Of a stretch of DNA of 64,000 bases, positions 36,795 to 46,074 are shown piece by piece. Position 1 is the stretch's first letter. Every line of letters begins with the position of its first letter. The DNA is from Igneacidithiobacillus copahuensis (GTDB lineage: Bacteria; Pseudomonadota; Gammaproteobacteria; Acidithiobacillales; Acidithiobacillaceae), in assembly GCF_018854015.1 (NCBI RefSeq), contig NZ_JAAXYO010000180.1, positions 75,911 through 139,910 of the forward strand, written 5' to 3'. The notes beneath the pieces are model-generated. The model was not told the origin of the DNA and made no database searches. It saw only the letters and a list, made by a program, of their open reading frames with translations. Both the position numbers and the translations under genes were made by a program.

Positions 36795-38531
36795 ATGAAT
36801 ATCAGCCGCAGAGATTTCATGGCCATCATGGGCATTGCCGGAGCGAGCGGTTTTCTCGCACCTTCGGCGTTGGCTTCGAGCTGGGGGAGCGGAAACGATC
36901 CCTACGACATTCCCAAGTACGGCAATGTCACCCTGCTCCATATCACCGACACCCATGGCCAGCTACTTCCCGTCTGGTGGCGCGAACCGGGCACCAATAT
37001 CGGCACTCGCAAGCAGCATGAATGGGGAGTGACGCCCCATCTGGTGGGCAATCACAAACTGGACTACTACGGCATCAAGGCAGGGACTCCAGAAGGGTAC
37101 GCGCTGTCGTGTCTGGACTTTGATGCCTTGGCCCATAAGTACGGGAAGATCGGCGGTTACTCCCATATCGCCACCCTGGTGAAGCGCTACCGCGAGCAGG
37201 TAGGTGCCGATCGCACCCTGCTCTTTGATGGCGGCGATGCCTGGCAGGGCTCGGCAACCAGCCTGTGGACGCGCGGCGAGGATATGGTCGGGGCGCAGAA
37301 TTTACTGAAAGAAGACTATTTCGTTGGTCACTGGGAATTCACCTACGGTGCTGAACGAGTTGAGTATCTCTTAAAAAACAAACTCAAGGCCAAATTTCTC
37401 TCTCAGAATGTGTTCACCATTCCCTGGGATGAGCTGGTTTTTGACCCCTATGACATCCGTGAAGTCAATGGCGTAAAGGTGGCAGTAATCGGTCAATCAT
37501 TCCCCTTCACACCGATCGCCAATCCTGCGTACTTCATTCCGAAATGGTCCTTCGGCATCCATCCTGAGCACATGCAGAAAATGGTCAATGAATGTCGAGA
37601 ACAACACCACGCGGACGTTGTAGTGGTACTTTCTCACAATGGTGCTGATGTAGACAAAAAGATGGCTTCCCAGGTCAATGGGATCGATATCATTCTGGGT
37701 GGACATACTCATGAAATCATGGGACCAAAGCCGGTAATGGTCAACAAGACGATTGTCATCAATACCAGCACCAATGGTAAATTCCTGGCACGCTTTGACC
37801 TCGATGTCGGCAAGGGAAAACTGAAAGGTTGGCGCTTCCATTATTTACCCATTCTTTCGAACATGATTCCTGCAGACAAGGAAATGGACGAATATATCAC
37901 CAAGGTCCGCGCACCCTATGCAAAGAAACTGGCGGAACCGATGGCGGTGAGCGAGAGCCTGCTCTACCGTCGCGACAATTTCAACGGCACCTTCGATCAG
38001 TTGATCTGTAATGCGCTGCGCGAAGAAATGGATTGCGAGGCCGCTTTCTCTCCGGGCTTCCGCTGGGGCTATACCAAGCTCCCAGGCGAAACCATCACCA
38101 TGGAAGATGTCATGGGGCAAACCGCCATCACCTATCCGCAAGTGACCGTCACGGAATATACGGGAGCCGAACTGAAGAACGTCATGGAACAGGTGGCGGA
38201 CAACCTTTTCAATCCCGATCCCTATTACATTCAGGGTGGCGATATGATTCGGGTGGGAAATATTCAATATACCTTTGATCCCTCGGAAACCATCAACAAG
38301 CGAATCTCCGATCTCCGTGTTGGCGGTAAGCTGGTGCACGCCAGCAAAAAATACAAAGTCGCTGGCTGGGCGGCTATGCAAAAGGTCGAGGGGACGCCGG
38401 TCTGGGATATTTTTGCGAAATGGCTGAAGGATCAGAAAACCGTCCGCGTCGACCATCGCGACCTGCCCGTGCTGACCAAAAATATGCGTGGAAATCCCGG
38501 TATTGCCTTTCCCAAGGAATATGAACTCTGA
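36795..38531 (+). CDS. soxB: Thiosulfohydrolase SoxB
   Basis: 578 aa, 5'-nucleotidase/metallophosphoesterase family. Tat signal SRRDFMAIMG at the N-terminus; DTHGQ at 52-56, GGDAWQGS, SHNGADVD and GGHTHE supply the dimanganese ligands. SoxB hydrolyses sulfonate from the SoxY-bound cysteine S-thiosulfonate in the periplasm. ATG at 36795 chosen for GAGGAG at 9 bp and for the position of the Tat signal; an in-frame start 30 bp upstream would bury it. Confidence 0.96.
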   Translation: MNISRRDFMAIMGIAGASGFLAPSALASSWGSGNDPYDIPKYGNVTLLHITDTHGQLLPVWWREPGTNIGTRKQHEWGVTPHLVGNHKLDYYGIKAGTPEGYALSCLDFDALAHKYGKIGGYSHIATLVKRYREQVGADRTLLFDGGDAWQGSATSLWTRGEDMVGAQNLLKEDYFVGHWEFTYGAERVEYLLKNKLKAKFLSQNVFTIPWDELVFDPYDIREVNGVKVAVIGQSFPFTPIANPAYFIPKWSFGIHPEHMQKMVNECREQHHADVVVVLSHNGADVDKKMASQVNGIDIILGGHTHEIMGPKPVMVNKTIVINTSTNGKFLARFDLDVGKGKLKGWRFHYLPILSNMIPADKEMDEYITKVRAPYAKKLAEPMAVSESLLYRRDNFNGTFDQLICNALREEMDCEAAFSPGFRWGYTKLPGETITMEDVMGQTAITYPQVTVTEYTGAELKNVMEQVADNLFNPDPYYIQGGDMIRVGNIQYTFDPSETINKRISDLRVGGKLVHASKKYKVAGWAAMQKVEGTPVWDIFAKWLKDQKTVRVDHRDLPVLTKNMRGNPGIAFPKEYEL

Positions 38532-38542
38532 GGACATTCCCA

Positions 38543-39289
38543 ATGAAACTCCTGCCCGATCTGCCTTTCATCGAAAAGCTGCTATATACGGGGTTCATCT
38601 TTCTGGTCGGCCTTGGCCTCCTGTCAGCGGAGGCCTATACCTACTTCGTGATCCACGGTGCAGATGGCAAGCCCGGCATTTCGATGCAGGATCTGGTCGT
38701 CCACTACTATGGCGACCGCAGCTCCAGCAAATTGCAGACCATGTTGCCAGCGATGATGTCCATGGCCCAGGTCCCCGCTGCGGAAAAACCGAAAATGCTG
38801 TCAGCGGTCAATCACTGGATCGCCAATGGCGAAAGTCGCACGGATTACGAAAAGAATGTGCGCCCATTGATCAACGCCTCGTGTCTGAAATGCCACAGCA
38901 TTGGCATGCCGGACATTGGCACTTTCGATTTGCTGAAAAAACAGGCCAAGGTCGATATGGGCATGCCCTACTCTGCCATGCTGATGAATGGCATGATTCA
39001 TTTGACCACCCTGGGCGTGATCTTCTGGATTGCTGGCTGGATCTTTGCACGCACACGAAGCCCTAAGGGGGTAAAAGTTTTTTTCATCGCCATTCCCTTC
39101 CTGGCATTTTTCATCGACTTTGCCGGCTGGTTCCTGACCAAACAAAGCCCGGATTTCGTCTGGTTGGTATTGCTCGGCGGCATTTTTTCCTGTCCCGTGG
39201 TTCTCATCGGGATGGCCGTCAGCCTCTACCAAATCTGGCTACTGAAGGGTTCCGATCATGGCGATCGAGCACAGCCCCTCGCTTCCTGA
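38543..39289 (+). CDS. Membrane protein with one c-type haem motif
   Basis: 248 aa. Membrane helix at 14-35, a periplasmic loop of about 110 residues containing CLKCH (114-118), then three helices at about 147-165, 172-193 and 203-225. A single CxxCH on the outer face suggests a membrane-anchored monohaem cytochrome c. I know of an unnamed gene at this place in acidithiobacillus sox clusters but no assigned function. It could pass electrons from SoxXA to quinone or an oxidase; this is inference. The end overlaps resB by 32 bp. Confidence 0.75.
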   Translation: MKLLPDLPFIEKLLYTGFIFLVGLGLLSAEAYTYFVIHGADGKPGISMQDLVVHYYGDRSSSKLQTMLPAMMSMAQVPAAEKPKMLSAVNHWIANGESRTDYEKNVRPLINASCLKCHSIGMPDIGTFDLLKKQAKVDMGMPYSAMLMNGMIHLTTLGVIFWIAGWIFARTRSPKGVKVFFIAIPFLAFFIDFAGWFLTKQSPDFVWLVLLGGIFSCPVVLIGMAVSLYQIWLLKGSDHGDRAQPLAS

Positions 39290-41072
39290 GCCACTCGCTC
39301 GACGCCATTGGAGCGCCAGCGCCCGCCTTATCTGGCAGGCGCTGGTTTCCATGCGTCTGGCGGTTCATCTGCTGCTCTTCGTTGCCATTGCCTCGATCAT
39401 TGGTACCATTCTTGCGCAACAGGTGAGCTACCATCAGTACGTCGCACAATTTGGTCCCTTCTGGTATCGCGTCTTTTCCGACCTTGATCTGTACGATGTC
39501 TATCGCTGCGGTTGGTATATCGGTCTGGTCGCATTCCTGGTGTTGTCGACAGCATCCTGCATCACCCGCAATACGCCCAGCATGCTGCGCGATATGGCGC
39601 TTCCCAAGCGCCTATCCAGTCAGAAATTTCTGGCTAGCCGCGCGGAACAGGCAGAAATCAGTGTAGCGTCCGGCAGTGGCTCCCTTGCACAATGGGGAGG
39701 CATCTTGCGGGAAAGAGGATATCGCACCCATACCCTTGCAGGGCCGAATGGACAGCGAATCATCCTGGCGCAGAAAGGCAGATTCTATCGCCTCGGTTAT
39801 ATTTTTACTCATTTTGCCATCATTATGTTCTGTGCCGGTGCACTATATAATGCCAATTTACCCCTGAAAATACGGGAGTGGTTTGGCGCCATTTCGCCAC
39901 TAAGCAATTTTGCATTACCGCTAGCGACAATTCCCCAAAAGGACTGGCTTCCTGCCAATGACAGCGCCTTCCGCGGCATCATCAGCATTCCCGTGGGACA
40001 GAGCGTGAACGCCATGTTTGAACTGATTGGTGATGGATTTCTGGTACAACGCCTCCCTTTTACCGTCCATCTCGATCATTTTACCATCACCCATTACCGC
40101 AATGGTATTGCCAAGAGCTTCATTTCCCGTATTTCTTTATACAACGCGCACGGAAAATTGCTACATACCGGCATCGCCTATCCTAATCACCCGCTGACCT
40201 ACGACGGTGTCAGCATCTATCAAACTTCGTATAACGATAGCCGCTCGGTGCTACAATTTCAGAGTCATTCCCTGCTTGATCCTGAACTACCGGCGAACAC
40301 CTTTGGTGTACGCGTTGGCCAGAAGCTGCGTGCCGGTTCCGGTAACTACGAGCTGGCAGTCGAGAAACTGAAAATCAACAATACCATTCCGCGCAAGGAT
40401 CTGGGACTGGCAGAACGTCCAGGACACAGCATGATCAACGTGGGCCCCATCGTCCGTTACCAGGTGACCGACCGTAAGACGGGGGAAAGCTGGATCTACA
40501 AGAGTTATTTGCGGCCGCTGGAGCGACACGGGGAGCATTTCTTACTGCTTGCCTATCATCAGCAGGGTAATGGGATAGAACACTATCTGGCGATTCCCGA
40601 AGGAGCGCAGGGCGGAATCGGGTTATTCGTGCATTACCTGGGCGCTCTGGAAAATGCCGCCGCCCAGGGCGCGAACGCGAGTTCTACGGTTTTCCGGCAG
40701 ACCCTACGACAGGTCGCGGAAGCACAGAATGTGCAACTGACGCCGCAGGAACGCTCCAATTTTCTGCGGGCCAGTCTGATCGCGTTGCGTGGCCTGCATG
40801 ACTATCCCTTACCCTTTCTGGTCACCCTACATCATCTTCACTTGCAGTGGTCAGCAGGACTCGAGATGACGAAATACCCCGGAATGCAGATTGTCTATGG
40901 TGCGTGTTTTCTGCTGGTTGGCGGAATATTCATCCTCTTCTACGTGCCGCGTAAGCGTCTGTGGATTCGTCTGACGGCTGCCCATCAATTACGCGTCAGT
41001 GGCGACAGTTCGCGCAATCCGGAGGATTTTCACCAGGAATTCCTCGAAATCACCGAGGAGCTCCAATCCTAA
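39258..41072 (+). CDS. resB: Cytochrome c maturation protein ResB (CcsB)
   Basis: 604 aa. Three N-terminal helices (starting RLAVHLLLFVAIASIIGTILAQ, the family signature), a fourth near residue 180, a large periplasmic domain and a final helix near residue 545. With ResC it forms the System II haem c synthetase that attaches haem to CxxCH proteins in the periplasm. ATG with GAAGGG upstream. Placement inside the sox operon points to maturation of SoxX, SoxA and the haem membrane protein. Confidence 0.9.
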   Translation: MAIEHSPSLPEPLARRHWSASARLIWQALVSMRLAVHLLLFVAIASIIGTILAQQVSYHQYVAQFGPFWYRVFSDLDLYDVYRCGWYIGLVAFLVLSTASCITRNTPSMLRDMALPKRLSSQKFLASRAEQAEISVASGSGSLAQWGGILRERGYRTHTLAGPNGQRIILAQKGRFYRLGYIFTHFAIIMFCAGALYNANLPLKIREWFGAISPLSNFALPLATIPQKDWLPANDSAFRGIISIPVGQSVNAMFELIGDGFLVQRLPFTVHLDHFTITHYRNGIAKSFISRISLYNAHGKLLHTGIAYPNHPLTYDGVSIYQTSYNDSRSVLQFQSHSLLDPELPANTFGVRVGQKLRAGSGNYELAVEKLKINNTIPRKDLGLAERPGHSMINVGPIVRYQVTDRKTGESWIYKSYLRPLERHGEHFLLLAYHQQGNGIEHYLAIPEGAQGGIGLFVHYLGALENAAAQGANASSTVFRQTLRQVAEAQNVQLTPQERSNFLRASLIALRGLHDYPLPFLVTLHHLHLQWSAGLEMTKYPGMQIVYGACFLLVGGIFILFYVPRKRLWIRLTAAHQLRVSGDSSRNPEDFHQEFLEITEELQS

Positions 41073-41094
41073 ATCACAGCAAAAGGAGAACATC

Positions 41095-41460
41095 ATGTTT
41101 CATCAAAGCTCTCGCATCCTGCTCTTGCTCAGCGCTATCGCCCTGCCCGCTGCCGCAGTCGCCGCTCCCAGCGCTGCCGATATTGCCGCAGGCAAATCCA
41201 TTGCCTTCAATCGTGCCGAAGGCAATTGTCTAGCCTGCCACGTATTGCCAGGAGGGACCATGGCGGGTGACGTGGGACCGGATCTGACCCATTTTCCCTT
41301 CAAGATTGTTTTTCACAACCGGCAAAAGCTGGTGCATTTTCTCTACGATCCGGAAAAAACCATACCCCACATCAACATGCCACAGTTCGGAAAAAACAAG
41401 GTATTGACTCATCATCAACTCGAACTGGTTGCGGATTATCTTTGGTCCCTTCAAAAGTAA
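41095..41460 (+). CDS. soxX: SoxX, monohaem cytochrome c
   Basis: 121 aa with a Sec signal (cleavage after VAA near residue 24). Haem motif CLACH at 45-49 and a likely axial Met in NMPQFG (M95). SoxX pairs with SoxA to couple thiosulfate to SoxY. ATG with AAGGAG at 8 bp; upstream open frame lies in resB. Confidence 0.92.
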   Translation: MFHQSSRILLLLSAIALPAAAVAAPSAADIAAGKSIAFNRAEGNCLACHVLPGGTMAGDVGPDLTHFPFKIVFHNRQKLVHFLYDPEKTIPHINMPQFGKNKVLTHHQLELVADYLWSLQK

Positions 41461-41484
41461 TCCTTTCACACCGGGAGAAACGCC

Positions 41485-42357
41485 ATGAAATACGCAAAAC
41501 GAATTCTTTCCGTAAGCTTGGGCTTGGCACTCGGTTGTGCTGTCCTCTCTGCCAACGCCATCGATTGGTGGCAACTAGGCAATACCAAGGTTGGCCCGCA
41601 AAAGACGCTGCAAGACTTTCATCAATACTTCAAGGAACAATTCCCCAAGATGAGTCTCGAACAATACGCGCTCGGGAGTTATGCCTTCAATAAACAGGAC
41701 TATGAACAATATCAACAGGCGATACAATTCAATCCCGGCGATCTTACCCTGAGCCAAGGGAAAAAGCTTTGGGAGACCAAGTTTCCGGATGGAAAAACCT
41801 ACGCATCCTGCTTTCCTGGTGGCGGTAAGGGTGTTGCCGCTGGCTATCCCTATTACAGTGACAAGACCCATCAAGTCGTCACCGCTGCTATGCGCATCAA
41901 TGCCTGCAGGGTAGACAACCATCTGGCGCCACTAAAATACGGCAGCAGCGATCTGATTGCTCTGGAGACCTATTTTGGCTCTCTGTCCAATGGAATGCCT
42001 ACCGATGTCAAGGTAGAGGGCCCTGGAGCCGTGCGCGCCTTTGAGGAAGGAAAGGCCTATTACTTCATGCATCGTGGACAACTTAATTTTAGCTGCGCGA
42101 GTTGCCACGTAGCTTATGCCGGAAAATACCTGCGCGGGCAAATCATCTCGCCGGTGCTCGGACAAAGCGCGCACTACCCGACCTATCGCGCCTCCTGGAG
42201 CGCCGTCAATACCTTTGAAAAGCGTTTCCAGGGCTGCGACAAAAAGGTGGGCGCTGCACCGCAAAAACTGGGTAGTCCAGAGTATCGTGATCTGGACTAT
42301 TTCATGAGTTACCTCAGCAACGGGATCAAGATGAATGTCCCGGGCTATCGACCCTGA
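41485..42357 (+). CDS. soxA: SoxA, monohaem type
   Basis: 290 aa with a Sec signal (cleavage near NA, residue 25). One CxxCH, CASCH at 204-208, and an active-site Cys in RFQGCDKK (C251) matching the persulfide-modified Cys of SoxA. C109 and C141 stand where diheme SoxA carries its first haem region; the CxxCH there is missing, so this is a monohaem SoxA with a likely disulfide. Catalyses attachment of thiosulfate to SoxY with SoxX. Confidence 0.93.
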   Translation: MKYAKRILSVSLGLALGCAVLSANAIDWWQLGNTKVGPQKTLQDFHQYFKEQFPKMSLEQYALGSYAFNKQDYEQYQQAIQFNPGDLTLSQGKKLWETKFPDGKTYASCFPGGGKGVAAGYPYYSDKTHQVVTAAMRINACRVDNHLAPLKYGSSDLIALETYFGSLSNGMPTDVKVEGPGAVRAFEEGKAYYFMHRGQLNFSCASCHVAYAGKYLRGQIISPVLGQSAHYPTYRASWSAVNTFEKRFQGCDKKVGAAPQKLGSPEYRDLDYFMSYLSNGIKMNVPGYRP

Positions 42358-42369
42358 GGAGGATTGACG

Positions 42370-43548
42370 ATGTCAGTTGATGTCAGTGAGCTTCGTCAAT
42401 GGTTCGCCTTTCCGCAGGGGGCACGGGAACAACGCCTCTGGCAACGCCTTTGGGCGGTGGCGTTGACCGCTGGTGCCTTTGCCGTCTGGGCGATTTTTCG
42501 CGCCGATTTCTGGATGTGGCAGTACATCACCCTAGGGATCTGGTACGCCGGACTCCTCTGGTTTGGTTGGCACTGGCCGGCGTTCCGCCGCCTGTTTTTC
42601 GCCATTCTCGTCGTCGCGGCTCCCGGCGTTGGTCTCTACATGGCTGGTTATACTGCCGCCAACAGCCTTCTGCTGCGCTATGTTTTCCAAAGCACAGCAA
42701 TGTTCTACTGGATGAGCGGTGCCATTCTCGTCAGCGCGGTCAGCTATTACTGGTATCTCTATGCCGGCTCCCAGAGTGCTGGCGACCGCGGCCATCGCTT
42801 TGCCTGGCTGGCAACCGTGCTCGGCTTTGCCGGACTCACCATCCGCTGGAAAGAAACCTACGTAGGGCATCCATCCTGGGGCCACATACCGGTCACCAAC
42901 ATGTATGATGCCATGGTGCTGCTCTGCACCGTTACTGCCCTGTTCTATCTGTACTACGAAGCGCAGGGCAAGCGTCGTGGCCTGGGCGCCTTTGCCATGC
43001 CGATGATTCTGGCGGCAGATATCTTTCTGATTTGGGTCGGAATCGCCTATCACCAGAACCAGATCCAGCCCATCGTGCCTGCCTTGAACAGCTTCTGGAT
43101 CAAGCTGCATGTGCCCTGCGAATTCGTTGCCTATGCCAATTTCTATCTGGCGGCGATGGTTGGCCTTGCCTATCTGCTGCGCCAGCGGGCGGAACGCCTG
43201 GGCAGTCGTTTGGTGGAGCGCTTACCTGATCTCAACAAACTGGAACGCATCATGGCGGCCATGGTGACTTTTGGTTTTCTGTTCTTTACCGCCGGCACCA
43301 TTCTCGGTGCCGTATGGGCAGCCAAGGCCTGGGGCGGCTTCTGGTCCTGGGATCCCAAGGAAACCTGGGCACTGATCGTGTGGCTCAACTACGCCGCCTA
43401 CTTGCATTTACGGGGCCGTAGCCCACAGCATCGGCCGACGGGAAAAACCCTGGCTTGGTGGTCGGTCATCAGTCTGCTGACCGTCACCTTCTGCTTCATC
43501 GGTGTGGATCTTTTCTTGGGAGGATTGCACTCCTACGCGAAGCTTTAA
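42370..43548 (+). CDS. resC: Cytochrome c maturation protein ResC (CcsA)
   Basis: 392 aa, about eight membrane segments. The tryptophan-rich haem-handling motif WGGFWSWDPKETW near residue 330 and conserved His residues place it in the CcsA/CcmC/CcmF family. Works with ResB. ATG at 42370 follows AGGAGG at 7 bp. Last gene of the sox operon. Confidence 0.93.
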   Translation: MSVDVSELRQWFAFPQGAREQRLWQRLWAVALTAGAFAVWAIFRADFWMWQYITLGIWYAGLLWFGWHWPAFRRLFFAILVVAAPGVGLYMAGYTAANSLLLRYVFQSTAMFYWMSGAILVSAVSYYWYLYAGSQSAGDRGHRFAWLATVLGFAGLTIRWKETYVGHPSWGHIPVTNMYDAMVLLCTVTALFYLYYEAQGKRRGLGAFAMPMILAADIFLIWVGIAYHQNQIQPIVPALNSFWIKLHVPCEFVAYANFYLAAMVGLAYLLRQRAERLGSRLVERLPDLNKLERIMAAMVTFGFLFFTAGTILGAVWAAKAWGGFWSWDPKETWALIVWLNYAAYLHLRGRSPQHRPTGKTLAWWSVISLLTVTFCFIGVDLFLGGLHSYAKL

Positions 43549-43554
43549 AGGCGG

Positions 43555-43566
43555 GCAGGCGCCTGC
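43555..43566. repeat. Perfect 12-bp palindrome between convergent genes
   Basis: GCAGGCGCCTGC, with a second GGCGCC 12 bp further on, in the 42-bp gap between resC and the convergent lipoprotein gene. There is no T run. It may form part of a bidirectional transcription stop; evidence is only position and symmetry. Confidence 0.35.
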
Positions 43567-43590
43567 AGCACGAGGCGCCGTCCACCAGCT

Positions 43591-44253
43591 TTACTTCCCG
43601 CCCCCGGCGGAAATGCCCACCGACGACTTCCATTGCTGCATCTGCGCTATCAGCGGCGATTTAGCGCAATCCGCTGCCGAGAGGCTACTACAGGCACTGG
43701 CCCACTGGCCGGTAGTCTGGAAAAACTTTTGCGCTGCACCTGCCTGTTCTGCCTGCGCGCCGGTCAAAATCTTCGCTGCCGATCCATAGCTTGCCGCCCG
43801 GGCATGCGCCCAATTGGAGACGCTCTGCCAGCAAGTCGAGCGTTGTGCACCACTCTCGCCAATGCAAGAAGTGCTCTGCTGCCGGGCACTGGCAAGGTCC
43901 TGGGTCCAGCTCTGCGCAAAATCGCTGCTGTTGATGTTCGCCGCGCTGTTCACGATGGGAGCCACCACTTTCGCTTCGGGGACCACCACTGCCGAAGCAC
44001 TGGCCTGAGACGACAGGGCCTGGGTCGGCAAGTTCTCCTCGCGGATCGAGGCTGCGGGGATCTTGGCTGTCTGCGGCAACTTCACCTGCGGCACTACTAC
44101 CGGCGCAGCAGTTGACGGTGCCGGCTGGGAGACGGACTGAGGCAGTGGCGGCATTACCGGTCCAGAGGGCAACAGGCCATTGTTGGTTGCTGAGCCACAT
44201 CCTGCCAAGGTTGCGGCCACGGCAAGGAGCCCAAGGGTAGGAAACAATTTCAT
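43591..44253 (-). CDS. Lipoprotein, unknown function
   Basis: 220 aa. Signal peptide II with lipobox TLAGC (Cys19). Residues 25-100 are Pro/Ala/Val-rich and likely unstructured. Residues 110-205 contain five Cys and helical segments (DFAQSWTQDLASARQQ, CWQSVSNWAHARAASYG). Not recognised. AGGA precedes the start. Monocistronic or linked to the next minus-strand genes by a 41-bp gap. Confidence 0.75.
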   Translation of the reverse strand: MKLFPTLGLLAVAATLAGCGSATNNGLLPSGPVMPPLPQSVSQPAPSTAAPVVVPQVKLPQTAKIPAASIREENLPTQALSSQASASAVVVPEAKVVAPIVNSAANINSSDFAQSWTQDLASARQQSTSCIGESGAQRSTCWQSVSNWAHARAASYGSAAKILTGAQAEQAGAAQKFFQTTGQWASACSSLSAADCAKSPLIAQMQQWKSSVGISAGGGK

Positions 44254-44294
44254 GACGCTGTCCTTTCTTGACGATTCAAGTCCATAGATAAAAG

Positions 44295-45212
44295 CTATCT
44301 CGCAGTTTTCTCTCGTGCTTCGCCCGTCGGATATGCGCTGGCAGGATGACGCCGCTGCGCCGCTGCTGCTACCTCCGCACCAAACAAAACCGCCAACCAG
44401 GTCATATACAACCAGAGTAGAAATACGGGCAATAGTCCGAGTGCCCCATAGAGCGTCTCGGTGATCGAATAGCGGATGTATTGCGCCAGCAAGTATTTGG
44501 CGACGTTGAGCAGAATAGCCGCAATCAGTGCACCAAAAAATGCGTCGAGGAAGGTCACTCGTGCTGCCGGCAATATCCGATATAACGCCAGAAAAATCAC
44601 CATCTCTACGACAAATGCAATAGCATAGCTGAATTGTGCCGGTAACGCTGGCATGGCACCGAAGTGGAGTAACCAGTGTTGCACGGGTTCCAAAGAAAGA
44701 ACCAACGCAGCGCTGGCAATGGGGCCAAGGACAATCAGGAGAATGTAGCGCAAGGGTCGCAGCCAGTGCGTAGTGATCTTTTCATTCCAAATAGCGTTGA
44801 AATGGCGTTCAATTTCGTGAAGCAGCAAAAGCGCCGTTATCAACAAACCAATCACACCATACCAGCCCAAACCCGCGCCGCGGGCCGCCAGAACATTGAG
44901 CCAATGAATGACCGCTTCTCCTACTTCCGGCACAAAACTCTGAAATACATAGCGATCGATGAGTTGCCGTTTTTCTTCAGTGAATCCAATGAGATTCCAT
45001 AGGCTAAAAATGACCGCCAGCAGAGGCACAATAGCCAGTAGAGTGGTGTAGGCAAGCAGAGAAGCTCGATCCACACAGTCGTCCCACCAGAAGTCCATTC
45101 CCGCGCGAATAAAGCGCAATAGGATGCGTCGCCACCAAGGTGTGCCTGCGTGCGGATACCAACGCCCGCGCCCGGAATTCTCCTTGGGTGCCTTGTCCAA
45201 CAAGTCAGACAT
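44295..45212 (-). CDS. YihY/BrkB family inner-membrane protein
   Basis: 305 aa with six membrane segments. The N-terminal DRASLLAYTTLLAIVPLLAVIFSL, IWN near residue 143 and YGALGLLPVFLLWLYMTWLAVLFGAEV near the end are the YihY (formerly tRNA-processing RNase BN, wrongly) signatures. Function is not established. ATG at 45212 overlaps the hda stop by 8 bp; an upstream GTG lies inside hda. Confidence 0.88.
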   Translation of the reverse strand: MSDLLDKAPKENSGRGRWYPHAGTPWWRRILLRFIRAGMDFWWDDCVDRASLLAYTTLLAIVPLLAVIFSLWNLIGFTEEKRQLIDRYVFQSFVPEVGEAVIHWLNVLAARGAGLGWYGVIGLLITALLLLHEIERHFNAIWNEKITTHWLRPLRYILLIVLGPIASAALVLSLEPVQHWLLHFGAMPALPAQFSYAIAFVVEMVIFLALYRILPAARVTFLDAFFGALIAAILLNVAKYLLAQYIRYSITETLYGALGLLPVFLLWLYMTWLAVLFGAEVAAAAQRRHPASAYPTGEAREKTAR

Positions 45213-45894
45213 TTGCCTGTTCTCGAAATATTCGCCATTGGGTAACACTGGGCGTAGCCTGACGTTGCCAGAGCCAGGCCTGAAAGGCCTCGACCAAACT
45301 GGTCAGGGTGCTGAGATTACGCGTTTCGCTGCGCAACAGATGGCGCCGCAAAGGCTCGGCAAAAGGCGGACCGAAACGTGTGGAGATCTGCAGCAACAAT
45401 GCGTCGAGCTGCTGGTCCTGCGGACGTTTCAGATAATAACTGGTAAGGGCGGTCAAACGACTTTCCCAGTCGGCAAGCAGCCAGCGCGGCCGCGGGGCAA
45501 TGCAACTGACCAGCCAGGGTAAGCCTCTATCCAGACGATAATTGAAGAGACAAAAAAGTTCTTCCTCACGTGCCAGGCTACCTGCCCAGGCATCGATGTT
45601 ATCCAGACAGAGGAATGGCGCCGCACAGAGGTCGAGAACGCCGTCGCCAGCGCCTGGCAGCGCCCGACAATCGACGTAGGGAGCCCACGAGCCGTCAGCA
45701 AAGGCGGCCCATAGCAGCAGGTGCGTCTTACCTACCCCTGTATCCCCGTAGAGACAGAGCGCAGTCGACGCCTCACGCAGCTGACGGATTGCCGCCAGGG
45801 CTTCTTCATGCAGGCCCGGAAGGTTGGTCATTCCCGCAAGTTGCCGCGGCTGCAACGGCAGAAGTTGCTGACCTGGTACGGAAGACAACGCCAT
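45205..45894 (-). CDS. hda: Hda-like DnaA regulatory inactivator
   Basis: 229 aa. Walker A GDTGVGKTHLL near residue 50 and Walker B-like LCLDNIDA; the QLLPLQPR start resembles the clamp-binding motif at the N-terminus of Hda. Lacks the DnaA DNA-binding domain. Hda with the beta clamp stimulates ATP hydrolysis by DnaA after initiation. Alternative: another DnaA-related AAA+ loader, but length and N-terminus favour Hda. Confidence 0.82.
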   Translation of the reverse strand: MALSSVPGQQLLPLQPRQLAGMTNLPGLHEEALAAIRQLREASTALCLYGDTGVGKTHLLLWAAFADGSWAPYVDCRALPGAGDGVLDLCAAPFLCLDNIDAWAGSLAREEELFCLFNYRLDRGLPWLVSCIAPRPRWLLADWESRLTALTSYYLKRPQDQQLDALLLQISTRFGPPFAEPLRRHLLRSETRNLSTLTSLVEAFQAWLWQRQATPSVTQWRIFREQANV

Positions 45895-46001
45895 CGTTAC
45901 AAGGCATTCACTCAGCTGACTGTGTACCAGTGTAACAGTGTTCGCCGGGAGCCGGAATCAAGAGACTGGGCAAGGAGCCGGGCAACGGACCCGATCGTCG
46001 T

Positions 46002-46037
46002 TTGCAGACGACAGGGCTCGCCGACTACAATTTGTAG
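46002..46037 (+). promoter_or_regulatory. sod promoter with palindrome over the -10
   Basis: -35-like TTGCAG (46002-46007), 18-bp spacer, -10 TACAAT (46026-46031). CTACAA and TTGTAG form a perfect 6-bp dyad around a single T (46025-46037), covering the -10. The start codon is 38 bp further on. The dyad may be an operator. Confidence 0.5.
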
Positions 46038-46074
46038 ATAGATGCAGTTCCCACCCAGCGACAGGAGAGCAGGA

